Positions 52,881 through 64,000 of a DNA stretch of 64,000 bases are shown one piece after another; position 1 is the first letter of the stretch; every line of letters starts with the position of its first letter. The stretch lies in assembly GCF_011684115.1 (NCBI RefSeq), contig NZ_JAADJV010000001.1, positions 806,001 to 870,000 of the forward strand, in the 5' to 3' direction. Both the position numbers and the translations under genes were made by a program. This DNA is from Rahnella aceris. GTDB taxonomy: Bacteria; Pseudomonadota; Gammaproteobacteria; Enterobacterales; Enterobacteriaceae. Below the pieces are notes generated by a model. That model worked only from the letters and a program-made list of their open reading frames with translations, was not told where the DNA came from and did no database searches.

Positions 52881-54416
52881 ATGAATCTACTTAAATCTCT
52901 GGCAGCCGTCAGTTCCATGACGATGTTTTCACGTGTATTAGGTTTTGCCCGCGATGCCATTGTGGCACGTGTATTTGGCGCCGGAATGGTCACCGACGCC
53001 TTTTTTGTGGCGTTCAAATTGCCCAATTTGTTGCGACGTATTTTTGCCGAAGGTGCATTTTCACAGGCGTTCGTGCCAATTCTTGCCGAGTACAAAACTC
53101 AGCAGGGCGAAGAAGCTACGCGCACCTTTATTGCGTATGTCTCCGGGTTGCTGACGCTGGTTCTGGCGATTGTCACCGTGCTGGGCATGCTCGCGGCGCC
53201 GTGGGTGATTTATATCACTGCGCCGGGTTTTGTGGATTCACCGGACAAATTTGCGCTCACCAGTTCTCTGCTGCGGATCACCTTCCCGTATATCCTGCTT
53301 ATTTCTCTGGCCTCGCTGGTCGGAGCGATACTCAACACCTGGAACCGCTTCTCAATACCGGCGTTTGCGCCGACCTTCCTGAACGTCAGCATGATCGGTT
53401 TTGCGTTATTTGCCGCGCCGTATTTTCACCCGCCGGTGCTGGCGCTGGCCTGGGCCGTGGTGGCCGGTGGCTTGCTGCAACTCGGTTATCAGCTGCCACA
53501 CCTGAAGAAAATCGGCATGCTGGTGCTGCCGCGCCTGAACCTGAAAGATGCCGGTGTATGGCGCGTAATGCGCCAGATGGGACCGGCGATTTTGGGTGTT
53601 TCCGTCAGCCAGATTTCACTGATCATCAACACGATTTTTGCCTCGTTTCTGGTCTCCGGCTCCGTGTCATGGATGTATTACGCTGACCGCCTGATGGAGT
53701 TTCCTTCCGGTGTGCTGGGCGTGGCGCTGGGCACGATTTTGCTGCCTTCGCTGGCGCGAAGCTTTTCCAGCGGAAATCACGGTGAATACAATCGCCTGAT
53801 GGACTGGGGCTTGCGTCTGTGTTTCCTGCTGGCGTTGCCAAGTTCCGTCGCCCTGGGGATTCTGGCCAAACCGCTTACGGTGGCATTATTCCAGTACGGC
53901 AAGTTCAGCGCGTTTGATGCTTCGATGACGCAACGTGCACTGGTGGCCTATTCCGTCGGGCTGATGGGGCTGATCGTGGTGAAAGTGCTGGCTCCGGGCT
54001 TTTATTCACGTCAGAACATCAAAACGCCGGTGAAAATCGCCATCATTACCTTGCTGATGACGCAGGTGATGAACCTGGCCTTTATCGGCCCACTCAAACA
54101 CGCGGGGCTTTCCCTGTCGATTGGTCTGGCCGCCTGTCTGAATGCTTCGCTGCTTTACTGGCAACTGCGTAAGCAGGATATCTTCCAGCCTTTGCCGGGC
54201 TGGAGAGTGTTCCTGATTAAGCTGATTGTCGCGGTGGTTGCCATGTCAGCAGCATTGCTCGGCATGATGTGGCTGATGCCTGCATGGGATGTGGGGGGAA
54301 TGGCGTATCGTCTGGCGCGTCTGGCGGCAGTGGTTGCTGTCGGCGTAGTCGCTTACTTTGCCGTGCTTGGCCTGCTGGGCTTCAGGGTGAAAGAATTTGC
54401 CCGTAAGCTGGACTGA
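52881..54416 (+). CDS. murJ: Lipid II flippase MurJ (MviN)
   Basis: A 511-residue MOP-superfamily transporter with 14 membrane segments that flips lipid-linked peptidoglycan precursor across the inner membrane. The N-terminus '[20 protein letters not shown]' and '[20 protein letters not shown]' contain the essential arginines (Arg18, Arg52 type) and '[17 protein letters not shown]' the late signature. It is essential for growth. A terminator follows before convergent argS. Confidence 0.97.
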   Translation: MNLLKSLAAVSSMTMFSRVLGFARDAIVARVFGAGMVTDAFFVAFKLPNLLRRIFAEGAFSQAFVPILAEYKTQQGEEATRTFIAYVSGLLTLVLAIVTVLGMLAAPWVIYITAPGFVDSPDKFALTSSLLRITFPYILLISLASLVGAILNTWNRFSIPAFAPTFLNVSMIGFALFAAPYFHPPVLALAWAVVAGGLLQLGYQLPHLKKIGMLVLPRLNLKDAGVWRVMRQMGPAILGVSVSQISLIINTIFASFLVSGSVSWMYYADRLMEFPSGVLGVALGTILLPSLARSFSSGNHGEYNRLMDWGLRLCFLLALPSSVALGILAKPLTVALFQYGKFSAFDASMTQRALVAYSVGLMGLIVVKVLAPGFYSRQNIKTPVKIAIITLLMTQVMNLAFIGPLKHAGLSLSIGLAACLNASLLYWQLRKQDIFQPLPGWRVFLIKLIVAVVAMSAALLGMMWLMPAWDVGGMAYRLARLAAVVAVGVVAYFAVLGLLGFRVKEFARKLD

Positions 54417-54435
54417 CGCAGATTACAGAAACACA

Positions 54436-54461
54436 AAAGGGCGCATGAGCGCCCTTTTTTA
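54436..54461 (+). terminator. Rho-independent terminator of murJ
   Basis: AAAGGGCGC, loop ATGA, GCGCCC then TTTTTT. Located between convergent murJ and argS, so it can serve murJ and partly argS. Confidence 0.9.
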
Positions 54462-54478
54462 ATATCCACAACCGTGCG

Positions 54479-56212
54479 TTACATGCGTTCTACGGTTTCG
54501 ATACCCAGCGTATCCAGACCGGTTTTCAGCGTGCGTTGTGTCAGCAGTGCCAGTTTCAGACGGCTGTTACGGCTGGTTTCATCTTCTGCATTAAGGATCG
54601 GGCAATGCTCGTAGAAGCTGGAGAACAGGCCAGCCACGTCGTACAGATACGCACACATGGTGTGTGGCGTGCCTTCGCGGGCGACAACGGTCAGTACTTC
54701 TTCGAACTGCAACAGACGGGTCGCCAGCGCAGCTTCACGTTCCTCGCTCAGTACAACCGGTTGAGTCAGACTGTTCACGTCGATGTCTGCACGTTTAAAG
54801 ATAGAGGCTACGCGGGTATAGGCATATTGCATATACGGCGCGGTGTTACCTTCGAACGCCAGCATGTTGTCCCAGTCGAAGATGTAATCGGTAGTACGGC
54901 TTTTTGACAGATCAGCGTACTTGATTGCGCCGATACCCACCGCGTTAACCAGTTTTTCCAGCTCCCCGGCGTCTTTCATTTCCGGATTCTTTTCGGTGAT
55001 CAGCTTACGTGCGCGATCAATCGCTTCATCCAGCAGATCAGACAGTTTCACCGTGCCACCTGAGCGGGTTTTGAACGGCTTACCGTCTTTGCCCAGCATC
55101 ATGCCGAACATATGGTGTTCCAGCGCCACAGAATCCGGCACGTAACCGGCTTTACGCGCTATGGTCCATGCCTGCATCAGGTGCTGGTGCTGACGGGAGT
55201 CGATATAATACAGCACGCGGTCGGCCCCGAGTGTTTCGTAGCGGTATTTCGCGCAGGCGATATCGGTGGTGGTGTACAGGTAGCCGCCATCTTTTTTACG
55301 GATGATGACGCCCATCGGATCGCCTTCTTTATTTTTGTATTCATCAAGATAGACAACAACCGCGCCTTCGCTGTCGACGGCCAGACCTTTGGCCTGCAGG
55401 TCGGAAACGATGCCCGGCAGCATGCTGTTGTACAGGCTTTCACCCATCACATCGTCTTCGGTCAGGGTGACGTTCAGACGATTGTAGGTTAGCTGGTTTT
55501 GCTTCATGGTCACGTCAACCAGCTTGCGCCACATCTGCAGGCAGTATTCATCGCCGCCTTGCAGTTTCACCACGTAGCCACGCGCCCGCTCGGCGAAGGC
55601 TTCGTCTTCGTCGTAGTTTTTCTTCGCCGCGCGGTAGAATTCTTCCAGATCAGCCAGATTCATGTCACCGGCGTTTTCGTTCTGTACTTTTTCCAGATAG
55701 GCAATCAGCATGCCGAACTGTGTACCCCAGTCGCCAACGTGGTTAGCGCGGATCACTTTATGGCCGAGGAATTCATTGGTGCGCACAGCCGCGTCGCCGA
55801 TAATGGTGGAGCGGATATGGCCAACGTGCATTTCTTTCGCCACGTTTGGCGCGGAATAGTCGATGACGATAGTTTGGGGTTCAACCGGTGTGATGCCCAG
55901 TTTTTCATCGTTCAGAGCGCTGTCTACATGCGCAGCAACAAAAGCAGGATCCAGGAAGATATTGATGAAACCCGGCCCGGCGATTTCGACTTTATTCGCG
56001 ATGCCGCTCAGGTCTAACAGCTCAACGACTTTCTCTGCCAGTTGTCGCGGTGGCATACCGAGTTTTTTTGCCACGGACATAACACCATTAGCCTGATAGT
56101 CGCCAAACTGAGCTTTAGCGGACTGACGGACTTGCGCTTCGCTGTCGGCTGAAGCGCCTGCAGCGATCAGCGCCTGGCTGACTTTATCTGAAAGAAGTGA
56201 CTGAATATTCAC
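54479..56212 (-). CDS. argS: Arginyl-tRNA synthetase
   Basis: A 577-residue class I synthetase charging tRNA-Arg. The HIGH-type motif is '[15 protein letters not shown]', preceded by '[12 protein letters not shown]'; the N-terminal add-1 domain (1-100) and the C-terminal anticodon domain with '[12 protein letters not shown]' are complete. No KMSKS is expected in this enzyme type ('[13 protein letters not shown]' instead). It is monocistronic, 136 bp from the divergent yecM frame. Confidence 0.97.
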   Translation of the reverse strand: MNIQSLLSDKVSQALIAAGASADSEAQVRQSAKAQFGDYQANGVMSVAKKLGMPPRQLAEKVVELLDLSGIANKVEIAGPGFINIFLDPAFVAAHVDSALNDEKLGITPVEPQTIVIDYSAPNVAKEMHVGHIRSTIIGDAAVRTNEFLGHKVIRANHVGDWGTQFGMLIAYLEKVQNENAGDMNLADLEEFYRAAKKNYDEDEAFAERARGYVVKLQGGDEYCLQMWRKLVDVTMKQNQLTYNRLNVTLTEDDVMGESLYNSMLPGIVSDLQAKGLAVDSEGAVVVYLDEYKNKEGDPMGVIIRKKDGGYLYTTTDIACAKYRYETLGADRVLYYIDSRQHQHLMQAWTIARKAGYVPDSVALEHHMFGMMLGKDGKPFKTRSGGTVKLSDLLDEAIDRARKLITEKNPEMKDAGELEKLVNAVGIGAIKYADLSKSRTTDYIFDWDNMLAFEGNTAPYMQYAYTRVASIFKRADIDVNSLTQPVVLSEEREAALATRLLQFEEVLTVVAREGTPHTMCAYLYDVAGLFSSFYEHCPILNAEDETSRNSRLKLALLTQRTLKTGLDTLGIETVERM

Positions 56213-56438
56213 CGAAGTACCTTTATTTAGGAATGTGGTTGTTTGCTGTTCATCCCATGGTGGACGAACCTAAAATGATGCGTGTTTATATCATATTAGC
56301 CTTGCGGCGTCAGTATCACCGCACGTCCGGGGTAAGGAAAACGCGATTGTGCGGCATGTCTCTGGCAACCGGATGAAAGGCTGTGTAAATTACCCGACCC
56401 TGAAGATCTGCAAACGAAAACAAGATAGGATGACCGCC

Positions 56439-56999
56439 ATGAATCACGTGCCGGAGTTACAGGATTTAGCTGATGATTTACCGCGCTTTGTCGACGTACT
56501 GACGGCGTTCGCTGCAAAATTGCACATTAATCTGGGTGGGTTTCACGCAGATCATATTTCAGTGCGTTGTCATCAGAACACGACGGCGGATCGCTGGAAA
56601 ACCGGCCTGGAAAAGTGCGGCAGCCTGTTGAATGAGACCCTGATTAACGGCCGACCAATTTGTCTGTTTTCGCTCAACAAACCTTTGCAGGTCGGGCCGC
56701 TGAGTATTGATCTGGTCGAGTTACCATATCCCGGCGATAAACGTTACCCGCACGAAGGCTGGGAACATATTGAGATTGTCCTGCCCGGTGCTGAAGACGA
56801 ATTATATACACGGGCGCTGGCGCTGATTGCTGATGAAGCGCTAATGACGCCCGGTATTAAGCTGAAACAAAGTGCGCCGAAAGGGGAGAACGAGCGTTTG
56901 CCTAACCCGACGCTGGCGATCACTGACGGCTCTGTGACCATCAAATTTCACCCGCACAGCCTGCGGGCGATTGTCGCCAGCGAAAGGGAAGACGGTTAA
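56439..56999 (+). CDS. yecM: VOC-superfamily protein YecM
   Basis: A 186-residue metal-binding-like vicinal-oxygen-chelate protein of unknown role. It has 'ADHISVRCHQNTTADRWKTG', 'INGRPICLF' and 'HEGWEHIEIVLPG', putative His/Glu ligands, and 'TIKFHPHSLRAIVASE'. ATG 56439 is chosen because AGGA is 8 bases upstream; the ATG at 56430 would be overlapped by that site. Its stop overlaps that of the convergent PatB-like gene by 4 bp. Confidence 0.92.
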   Translation: MNHVPELQDLADDLPRFVDVLTAFAAKLHINLGGFHADHISVRCHQNTTADRWKTGLEKCGSLLNETLINGRPICLFSLNKPLQVGPLSIDLVELPYPGDKRYPHEGWEHIEIVLPGAEDELYTRALALIADEALMTPGIKLKQSAPKGENERLPNPTLAITDGSVTIKFHPHSLRAIVASEREDG

Positions 57000-58144
57000 C
57001 GTTGCAGCGTCAGTAACGCCGCTTCCATGCGATCCAGCGCTTTTTCCAGTAACGCGCGCTGGCAACCCAGATTGATACGCACATAAGCCGGTGCGCCAAA
57101 ATCAGCGCCACCTGAGAAACCGACCCCGGCGTCCACGAAGAAATGGTAAGGGTCCTGCACCGGCAGTGCGCTGGCATCAATCCAGCCAAGGTATGTGCCT
57201 TCCGGCGCCAGCATGCGCAATCCTGGCATAGCGTTGATTCTGGCTGTCACCCGTTCGCGGTTACCTCGCAGGTATTCGAGCTGTGCGTTAAGCCATTCCT
57301 CGCCATCGCGGTAAGCGGCGGTCGCGGCGACATACGCCAAAATATTGACGTGCGGCACAATGCCGTGACTGGCCTCAAGGAATTTCCGGCGTAGTTCCGG
57401 GTCAGGAATAATCGCCATCGACGCGCCCAGACCGGCAAGGTTGAAGGTTTTGGACGGCGACATCAGCGTGATCGAACGCTGTTCGGCATCGGCATTGAGT
57501 GAGGCGAACGGGATGTGTTTCAGGCCCGGTTCGAGGATCAGGTCACAGTGGATTTCATCCGAACACACCACAAGATCGTGACGTTGCGCGAAGGCCTGCT
57601 GTTCGAGTAATTCCTCGCGACGATACACCGTGCCACCGGGGTTATACGGGTTGCAGAGCATCAGCAGCTTTTCGCTGCCATCCAGTAGATTGTCGGCCGT
57701 GGAAAAATCGGCCACCCAGCGCTGTTGCTGCTCAGTTACATTAATGGATTTAAACTGACGCCCTTCAGCCTGAGCCGCCTGCATAAACGGCGGATAAATG
57801 GGCATGGGCATCAGACTGGAGTTTTGTGGTGCAACAGTGGCGCGAACGGCGACGTTTAATCCGCACACCAGGCCCGGTAACCAGACGATCCATTCGGGCT
57901 TAATAGCCCATTCGTAACGATCCGCCAGACGTTTTACCACTAAATCAATGAGTTCCGGCGGTGTGAAACCATACCCAAATACGCCTTCTGCGACCCGTTG
58001 CTGCAACTCTTTGATAACCTGAGGCGGAGAAGTGAAGTCGGTATCGGCAACCCAAAGCGGTATCACATCCTGATTATTGTATTTATTCCACTTAACGCTA
58101 TCACTGTGACTGCGGTCTACCCATAAATCAAAATTGAGTGTCAT
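56996..58144 (-). CDS. MalY/PatB-family PLP C-S lyase or aminotransferase
   Basis: A 382-residue fold-type I PLP enzyme of the MalY/PatB group, which cleave cystathionine or other C-S bonds. 'WVADTDFTSPPQVIKELQQR', 'LCNPYNPGGTVYRREEL', 'DEIHCDLIL' and the pyridoxal lysine in 'TLMSPSKTFNLAGLGASM' are diagnostic. The start at 58144 has AGGAAAG upstream; a 14-codon longer frame lacks one. Divergent from cutC. It could also act in sulfur or maltose control like MalY, but no mal genes are here. Confidence 0.88.
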   Translation of the reverse strand: MTLNFDLWVDRSHSDSVKWNKYNNQDVIPLWVADTDFTSPPQVIKELQQRVAEGVFGYGFTPPELIDLVVKRLADRYEWAIKPEWIVWLPGLVCGLNVAVRATVAPQNSSLMPMPIYPPFMQAAQAEGRQFKSINVTEQQQRWVADFSTADNLLDGSEKLLMLCNPYNPGGTVYRREELLEQQAFAQRHDLVVCSDEIHCDLILEPGLKHIPFASLNADAEQRSITLMSPSKTFNLAGLGASMAIIPDPELRRKFLEASHGIVPHVNILAYVAATAAYRDGEEWLNAQLEYLRGNRERVTARINAMPGLRMLAPEGTYLGWIDASALPVQDPYHFFVDAGVGFSGGADFGAPAYVRINLGCQRALLEKALDRMEAALLTLQR

Positions 58145-58257
58145 AGTTAGCTTTCCTAAGCAAACAGATTGGGTGGGGATGCTCATCTCAAAGCCTACGC
58201 GACATGGCCGGCTGCAGACAAGTGTTGTAGCATAATGCCGTAATCAGGAGAGATCAC

Positions 58258-59016
58258 ATGACTAAATTAGAAGTGTGTTGTTACAGCGTGGACTGTGCAT
58301 TGACAGCAGAACAAGCCGGGGCAGATCGTGTTGAATTGTGCGCCAGTCAGGCTGACGGGGGCATTACGCCGAGTTACGGTACCCTCAAACTGGCAAGGGA
58401 AAAAGTGACCATCCCTGTACATCCGATTGTCCGTCCAAGGGGGGGGGACTTTTGCTACAGCCAGAGTGAATTTGAGGTGTTGAAAAGCGACATCGCTTGT
58501 ATTCGCGATCTCGGCTATCCGGGTCTGGTGGTCGGCATGCTGGATGCGGAAGGGCATATTGATATGGCGAGAATGTGGGAGGTGATGGCGCTGTGCGGCG
58601 ATATGGCCGTAACATTCCATCGCGCATTCGACATGTGCCTTAACCCGAAGATTGCACTGGAGCAGTTGACTCAGTTAGGGGTGGCGCGCATTCTGACCTC
58701 CGGGCAACAACAAAATGCTGAAGTCGGTTTACCGATGCTTCGGGAACTCAATCAGCTGACGCGTGGTCCAATTATTATGGCTGGCGCGGGTGTGCGTCTG
58801 ACGAATTTGCAGAAGTTTGTGGATATCGGGCTGACGGAGTTACACAGTTCAGCAGGGCGTCAGGTGAAATCCGCCATGCGCTACCGGAAAGCCGGTGTCA
58901 CTATGAGTTCTGATACTGACTTTGATGAATTCAGTCGTTATTGCGTGGATGGCGATATTGTTGCTGCAATGAAAAGCACATTGCAGTTTGACGATGAAAT
59001 ATCCCGCACGGCGTAA
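58258..59016 (+). CDS. cutC: CutC family protein
   Basis: A 252-residue TIM-barrel protein. The start '[20 protein letters not shown]', '[15 protein letters not shown]' and '[16 protein letters not shown]' define the family, once linked to copper homeostasis, though a direct role is disputed and catalytic function unknown. Ribosome site AGGAGA is 7 bases before the ATG. A terminator follows. Confidence 0.95.
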   Translation: MTKLEVCCYSVDCALTAEQAGADRVELCASQADGGITPSYGTLKLAREKVTIPVHPIVRPRGGDFCYSQSEFEVLKSDIACIRDLGYPGLVVGMLDAEGHIDMARMWEVMALCGDMAVTFHRAFDMCLNPKIALEQLTQLGVARILTSGQQQNAEVGLPMLRELNQLTRGPIIMAGAGVRLTNLQKFVDIGLTELHSSAGRQVKSAMRYRKAGVTMSSDTDFDEFSRYCVDGDIVAAMKSTLQFDDEISRTA

Positions 59017-59076
59017 TAACTCAAAGATTTAACCGGGTCATACGACCCTTATTGCGTCGCCCTGCGCAAGTACCAG

Positions 59077-59106
59077 GCCCCGTCATGTTGGCGGGGCTTT
59101 TTTTGT
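59077..59106 (+). terminator. Rho-independent terminator of cutC
   Basis: GCCCCG at 59077-59082 pairs with CGGGGC at 59092-59097 and eight T follow. Confidence 0.85.
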
Positions 59107-59184
59107 GCTCCTGATTCTGCTGTCGTTGCGTAATTGATTCGGATAATCTGTCTGCTCATCAAATTGTTACCGCCGGACAGGGAC

Positions 59185-59688
59185 ATGAAAAAGTTAGTGA
59201 TTACTCTCGCGCTGTTGGGATTTACGCACTCATTATTTGCCGCTGATAAACAACCCAGCAGTGTTCTGGATAATGGTGCTGAGACATTTGCCATTGACTG
59301 TGCAGGCAACCCTCAGCAAACGACGCTGGATATGAACGATTGTTATGCGGAAAAAATCGACAAGCTGAATTGGGTGAAACAGACGTACCTTGTGGCGGCC
59401 AGAAAACGTATTGAGCAAACGGCTACAGGTCCGAACCCGGATCCTGACGCAGCAGCTGTGCTGAAAGCGTTTGATGAGGAAACTCAGGCGTGGGATGCGT
59501 TTGAAGAGAAAGCCACTTTTGCGACGTACACCGACTATCAGGGCGGGACGATCAGAGGCGTGATGTCGCTGTCGCGGAAAATGGAACTCATCGAGTTGCG
59601 TGTTAAAGATATCTGGAGCAACTGGCTGCAATATCAGGATTCAACGCCAGCGGTATTACCCGAACCAAAATTTAAAGATGACCATTAA
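59185..59688 (+). CDS. LprI/DUF1311-like periplasmic protein
   Basis: A 167-residue exported protein. A signal peptide 'MKKLVITLALLGFTHSLFAA' is followed by a DUF1311 (LprI)-like segment: 'CAGNPQQTTLDMNDCYAEKI' with the paired Cys, 'LNWVKQTYL', and 'CY...LN' spacing typical of lysozyme-inhibitor-related proteins. ATG 59185 is chosen with ACAGGGAC upstream. It would act in the periplasm, possibly against lysozyme-type attack; not proven. Bounded by terminators on both sides, so it is a single gene. Confidence 0.75.
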   Translation: MKKLVITLALLGFTHSLFAADKQPSSVLDNGAETFAIDCAGNPQQTTLDMNDCYAEKIDKLNWVKQTYLVAARKRIEQTATGPNPDPDAAAVLKAFDEETQAWDAFEEKATFATYTDYQGGTIRGVMSLSRKMELIELRVKDIWSNWLQYQDSTPAVLPEPKFKDDH

Positions 59689-59706
59689 TCCGGTTTTCTT
59701 GGCCTG

Positions 59707-59733
59707 AAAAAGCGCCCCGGGCGGCGCTTTTTA
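59707..59733. terminator. Bidirectional terminator
   Basis: AAAAAGCGCC at 59707-59716 pairs with GGCGCTTTTT at 59723-59732, between the LprI-like gene and the convergent small membrane protein gene. Confidence 0.85.
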
Positions 59734-59747
59734 TGACGGGCAACACC

Positions 59748-59864
59748 TCAGCCCCAGGTCAGCAGCGCCACACCGAACATTCCTGCTTTCACCACCAGGC
59801 ACATCACGAAAAGGCCTAGAACAATAACAGCCCGATCCATGAGGAATCGAATTCTTCTGCGCAT
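59748..59864 (-). CDS. Small single-pass membrane protein (38 aa)
   Basis: A 38-codon frame encodes an N-terminal basic segment 'MRRRIRFLMDR' then a hydrophobic stretch of about 24 residues ('AVIVLGLFVMCLVVKAGMFG'), ending in 'LLTWG'. GGAG lies 6 bases before the ATG on the minus strand, and the bidirectional terminator at 59707-59733 directly follows the stop. Style and size recall enterobacterial mini membrane proteins such as YniD and YmiA, which also end in WG. No homologue is claimed. A longer alternative frame here (about 68 codons) has no ribosome site. Confidence 0.62.
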   Translation of the reverse strand: MRRRIRFLMDRAVIVLGLFVMCLVVKAGMFGVALLTWG

Positions 59865-59998
59865 TAATTTCTCCACGAAATACTTGCGTACGGATAAATT
59901 GGTTGGCCGAATTTATACACGAAATGCTATGAATCAATCCAATGATATAGCGTCAAAACGTGGAGCTTTACAAAGGGCTGTGGCTGATGCGGAAACAA

Positions 59999-60202
59999 TT
60001 ACTTCTCGTAAAAATTTTTTATTCTGATAGCGACGTCAATATTTGCCCAGTGCAATTCGTTTTCCTTGTGCAGACTGCTGCTGCCATCTTCCCAGGAAAC
60101 GTAATACGACACGATGTCGTGCTCTGATTCAAAAGTATTCATCACGGTACCTTTGATATCGCCAGATCTGTGTTTAACGATGCTGCCTTTAGGGAACTTC
60201 AT
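59999..60202 (-). CDS. YodC-like small protein (DUF2158)
   Basis: A 67-residue soluble protein starting 'MKFPKGSIVKHRSGDIKGTV', with a short SH3-like beta barrel pattern 'YYVSWEDGSSSLHKENELH' as in YodC/DUF2158 proteins. I chose the ATG at 60202 with GGGAGGA 4-5 bases upstream; the longer frame upstream is unlikely. Function unknown. It is separate from cmoB by a strong stem-loop. Confidence 0.65.
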   Translation of the reverse strand: MKFPKGSIVKHRSGDIKGTVMNTFESEHDIVSYYVSWEDGSSSLHKENELHWANIDVAIRIKNFYEK

Positions 60203-60334
60203 ACTTCCTCCCGTAATGCGAACGACGATCTCCGTCATAACAAACCGATAGCCTTCTGAAAGGTTAGACCTTTTTACAGCGTGATGTACAGAGTGACGTG
60301 ACTGAAAGTGAGGATAAAGTGTGAGCAATGACTT

Positions 60335-60360
60335 CCGCCAGACAGGAAGATGTCTGGCGG
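60335..60360 (-). terminator. 10-bp perfect stem-loop after cmoB
   Basis: CCGCCAGACA and TGTCTGGCGG pair perfectly around GGAAGA, 14 bp after the cmoB stop on the minus strand. No T-run follows, so a 3' mRNA-stabilising stem or Rho-assisted end is likelier than a classical terminator. Confidence 0.5.
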
Positions 60361-60373
60361 AGGAGGAAGGTCG

Positions 60374-62094
<1,721 letters not shown>

Positions 62095-62221
62095 TCAGGC
62101 CAAAAAGAATGTGGGTAAAAAGTTGAGGGCAGATTTTAGCAGATACTGGCGCAGGCAGATACCTGCGCGCCTGGGAGTTGTTTCAAAAGGGCATCAAATC
62201 TGTCTGGCAAATGTTCCGTGC

Positions 62222-62617
62222 TCAGTCAAAGTTGAGGAATTGCGACCACGGCAGATAGATAATATTGATCACCACCATCAGCACCAGAGAAATATAGGTG
62301 GCAGCCATGCCATTACGGCGCCAGGCAAATTCGCGGTTTTTCAGCCCGTAATAATGGAATAACCGGCCGAGGATCAGTAACAGGCCGCAGGCGTGTACAG
62401 TCCATATCGCCGCGCCGTTCATTTCCATATACAACAATAATAAACAGCCAATCGGCAGATATTCTACAGCGTTGCCGTGTACACGTATGGCGGTTTGTAA
62501 TTCGTAGGATCCGCCGTCGCCGGTGGCGATACGGTATTGCATCCGCAGACGGACAACATCGAAAGAGAGTTTGATCAAAAGTATGGCGGCAAGCACGACA
62601 TATAACGCGCTAATCAT
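62222..62617 (-). CDS. yecN: MAPEG-family membrane protein YecN
   Basis: A 131-residue protein with four membrane segments of the MAPEG family (glutathione-related membrane proteins): 'QTAIRVHGNAVEYLPIGCLL' and 'GRLFHYYGLKN' form the active-site-like motif. Length equals E. coli YecN. The ATG at 62617 has AAGGAAG upstream. Enzyme activity not shown. Confidence 0.93.
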   Translation of the reverse strand: MISALYVVLAAILLIKLSFDVVRLRMQYRIATGDGGSYELQTAIRVHGNAVEYLPIGCLLLLYMEMNGAAIWTVHACGLLLILGRLFHYYGLKNREFAWRRNGMAATYISLVLMVVINIIYLPWSQFLNFD

Positions 62618-62728
62618 GATGACTTCCTTGGTTATTCCCTGTATCCCGGCGGAACAGCACTGATTTTCCGCTGCGTAGCCATGATAACGGGAAGGCATAA
62701 AACTGTCGTCAGAAAAACCTGAATATTC

Positions 62729-63547
62729 TTAGAACAACGCATCCTGCTCCGGCCAGTCCGGCGCGGGCTGGACCGAAGGAATGTGCTGACGCAGATCCTG
62801 CCACAGGTAGCGTGCCTGCTGGGGCGCGTCGGAACAATCGGGCGTATGAATAAACAGATACGGTGACAATCCCTGTGATTGCCAGTCGTTGAGTTTTGCA
62901 ATCCACTGGCCGAAAAGTGGACGGTTTGCCTCAAGACTGTCGCCGCCGATAAAGCGGACAATCGGGCGGGAGGATGTCGCCAGCGCGTGCAGCGGCAGTA
63001 TCGGTTTTTTGCGTTTGGCTTCGAGCACCGCTTCGGTGGTGGAGGTTGAGCTGTGAACCGGGCGACTGTCAAGGATCGCACGATTAATGCCGCGCAGATG
63101 TAATCCCTGATTCAGCGCCCGTTCTTCCTCACCTTTATTGAAGAAATCCGCATGGCGCACTTCAACGCCGTAATCGAAACCGGCGGGCAGGGCATCAAGA
63201 AATTGCCACAGGCGATCAAGATGTACGGGCGCAAATGCGGCAGGAAGTTGCAGCCAGAGCTGGCCGATGCGTTCACCGAGCGGTTCGAGTGTGCGGTAAA
63301 ACATATCGACGTCTTCCTGACAATTCGCCAGTGCGGCTTTATGGCTGATGATGGAAGGAAATTTGAAACAAAAACGAAAGGTCTCCGGCGTCATGTCGCG
63401 CCAGCGCATCACCACATCCTGTTTGGGCAGGGCGTAAAAAGTCGTGTTGCCTTCGACACAATTGAAGTACCGCGCGTAATCCGCCAGATCACGTAAACCC
63501 ATCTTTGCCCAGGCGCTGTGATGCCATTGCGGTAAACCAATATACAT
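62729..63547 (-). CDS. yecE: DUF72 protein YecE
   Basis: A 272-residue TIM-barrel DUF72 protein: 'MYIGLPQWHHSAWAKMG' and 'YFNCVEGNTTFYALPKQDVV' plus 'FRFCFKFPSIISH' are diagnostic. Function unknown; always near yecD and yecN in enterobacteria. A terminator separates it from yecD. Confidence 0.94.
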   Translation of the reverse strand: MYIGLPQWHHSAWAKMGLRDLADYARYFNCVEGNTTFYALPKQDVVMRWRDMTPETFRFCFKFPSIISHKAALANCQEDVDMFYRTLEPLGERIGQLWLQLPAAFAPVHLDRLWQFLDALPAGFDYGVEVRHADFFNKGEEERALNQGLHLRGINRAILDSRPVHSSTSTTEAVLEAKRKKPILPLHALATSSRPIVRFIGGDSLEANRPLFGQWIAKLNDWQSQGLSPYLFIHTPDCSDAPQQARYLWQDLRQHIPSVQPAPDWPEQDALF

Positions 63548-63577
63548 ATCGATGCTCCCTTTTCCGGGCCAAATCCC

Positions 63578-63607
63578 AAATAAAACGCCGCCTCAGCGGG
63601 CGGCGTT
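63578..63607 (-). terminator. Rho-independent terminator of yecD
   Basis: AACGCCGCC at 63584-63592 pairs with GGCGGCGTT at 63599-63607; on the minus strand TTTATTT follows. Confidence 0.8.
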
Positions 63608-63630
63608 CAGGCATGAAAATCAGGGTAACG

Positions 63631-64000
63631 TTACTCTGGCAACGCGGCAAGCACTTCGGCAGTGGAACGGACACGGCTGATACGCGGGAAAATAAACTGC
63701 ATGCTGGACTGATGATGGTCATTGTTGTGTGCGCTGCACGCATCTTCTGCGATCACCAGTTCATAGCCATGTTCCCAGGCATTACGGGCCGTAGATTCCA
63801 CGCCGATGTTGGTGGAAATACCGGCAAGCACGATGCTTTTAATGCCGCGGCGACGCAGTTGTAAATCCAGATCGGTGCCGTAAAACGCGCCCCACTGACG
63901 TTTGATCACCAGCAGATCGCTGTCGGTTACGCCCAGTTGTTCCGGGAATTCCCACCAGCTTGCCGGTAAACCGCCTTCCGGCGCAGCCGCAGGGACATCA
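63631..64000 (-). CDS. yecD: Isochorismatase-family hydrolase YecD (partial, 5' end outside the window)
   Basis: The visible 122 codons run to the window edge. Residues include '[20 protein letters not shown]', the lysine region '[17 protein letters not shown]', and the family cis-peptide/Cys region '[20 protein letters not shown]', where the catalytic Cys of true isochorismatases is replaced by Thr or Ser ('STNIG'). YecD is known as a family member with unclear activity. The internal GTG at 63909 is not the start: the frame continues in coding style upstream. Confidence 0.9.
   Translation of the reverse strand, partial: DVPAAAPEGGLPASWWEFPEQLGVTDSDLLVIKRQWGAFYGTDLDLQLRRRGIKSIVLAGISTNIGVESTARNAWEHGYELVIAEDACSAHNNDHHQSSMQFIFPRISRVRSTAEVLAALPE

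Noticed and set aside
59731..59937. 68-codon frame overlapping the small membrane protein
   Set aside because: No ribosome site; the 38-codon frame has one and a membrane helix.

Overview
The window is a chromosomal segment of a gamma-proteobacterium of the order Enterobacterales. The evidence is the ast arginine operon, the ghrA-ycdX-ycdY-yceB-grxB-mdtH-rimJ-yceH-mviM-murJ-argS-yecM-cutC-cmoB-cmoA-yecN-yecE-yecD order, nac, spy, cstA-ybdD, an ERIC element and E. coli-like tRNAs. The mixture of an Escherichia-like core with a large transport and catabolism section suggests Yersiniaceae, for example Rahnella or a Serratia relative. That genus-level guess comes from gene content only. No plasmid, prophage core, insertion sequence or CRISPR array is visible.

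Region 1 (1-9.6 kb) is accessory: a membrane diguanylate cyclase, a divergent XRE-cupin regulator and B3/B4-domain pair, a remnant of a lactonase-like metallo-hydrolase, then a GntR-regulated oligopeptide ABC transporter in which one permease and one ATPase are fused. The transporter is divergent from a DUF1028 gene, and two palindromes 32 bp apart lie in the shared promoter region. Region 2 (9.9-21.6 kb) starts at tRNA-Asn and an aspartate-type aminotransferase, followed by a CTP-synthase-like glutamine amidotransferase with an unfamiliar N-terminal half. Then comes an apparent seven-gene operon: a polar amino acid ABC transporter, an M20 hydrolase, an enolase-superfamily enzyme, a creatinase-like M24 hydrolase and a DapA-like lyase. 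It is divergent from a GntR regulator and an unusual SDR. This is the best candidate here for an undescribed catabolic pathway.

Region 3 (21.6-28.5 kb) has nac, with a clear sigma-54 promoter and NtrC site, a lone holin-like gene, the cstA-ybdD pyruvate/peptide carbon-starvation pair, spy, and a MocR-type regulator resembling ydcR. Region 4 (28.5-35.5 kb) is a sugar operon: binding protein, double ATPase, two permeases, a pentulose-type FGGY kinase and a SIS-domain isomerase. An ERIC element and a stem-loop lie between its first two genes. Region 5 (35.5-42.5 kb) is astCADBE, with a sigma-54 promoter and two upstream NtrC-like sites. nac and ast together make this a nitrogen-limitation-responsive neighbourhood.

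Region 6 (42.5-64 kb) is conserved core. It holds a REP-like inverted repeat, tandem tRNA-Ser(GGA) genes, a POT-family transporter lacking the usual proton-coupling motif, and then cell-envelope, redox, translation and tRNA-modification genes. A 38-residue membrane protein lies between the LprI-like gene and a YodC-like gene. The window ends inside yecD.
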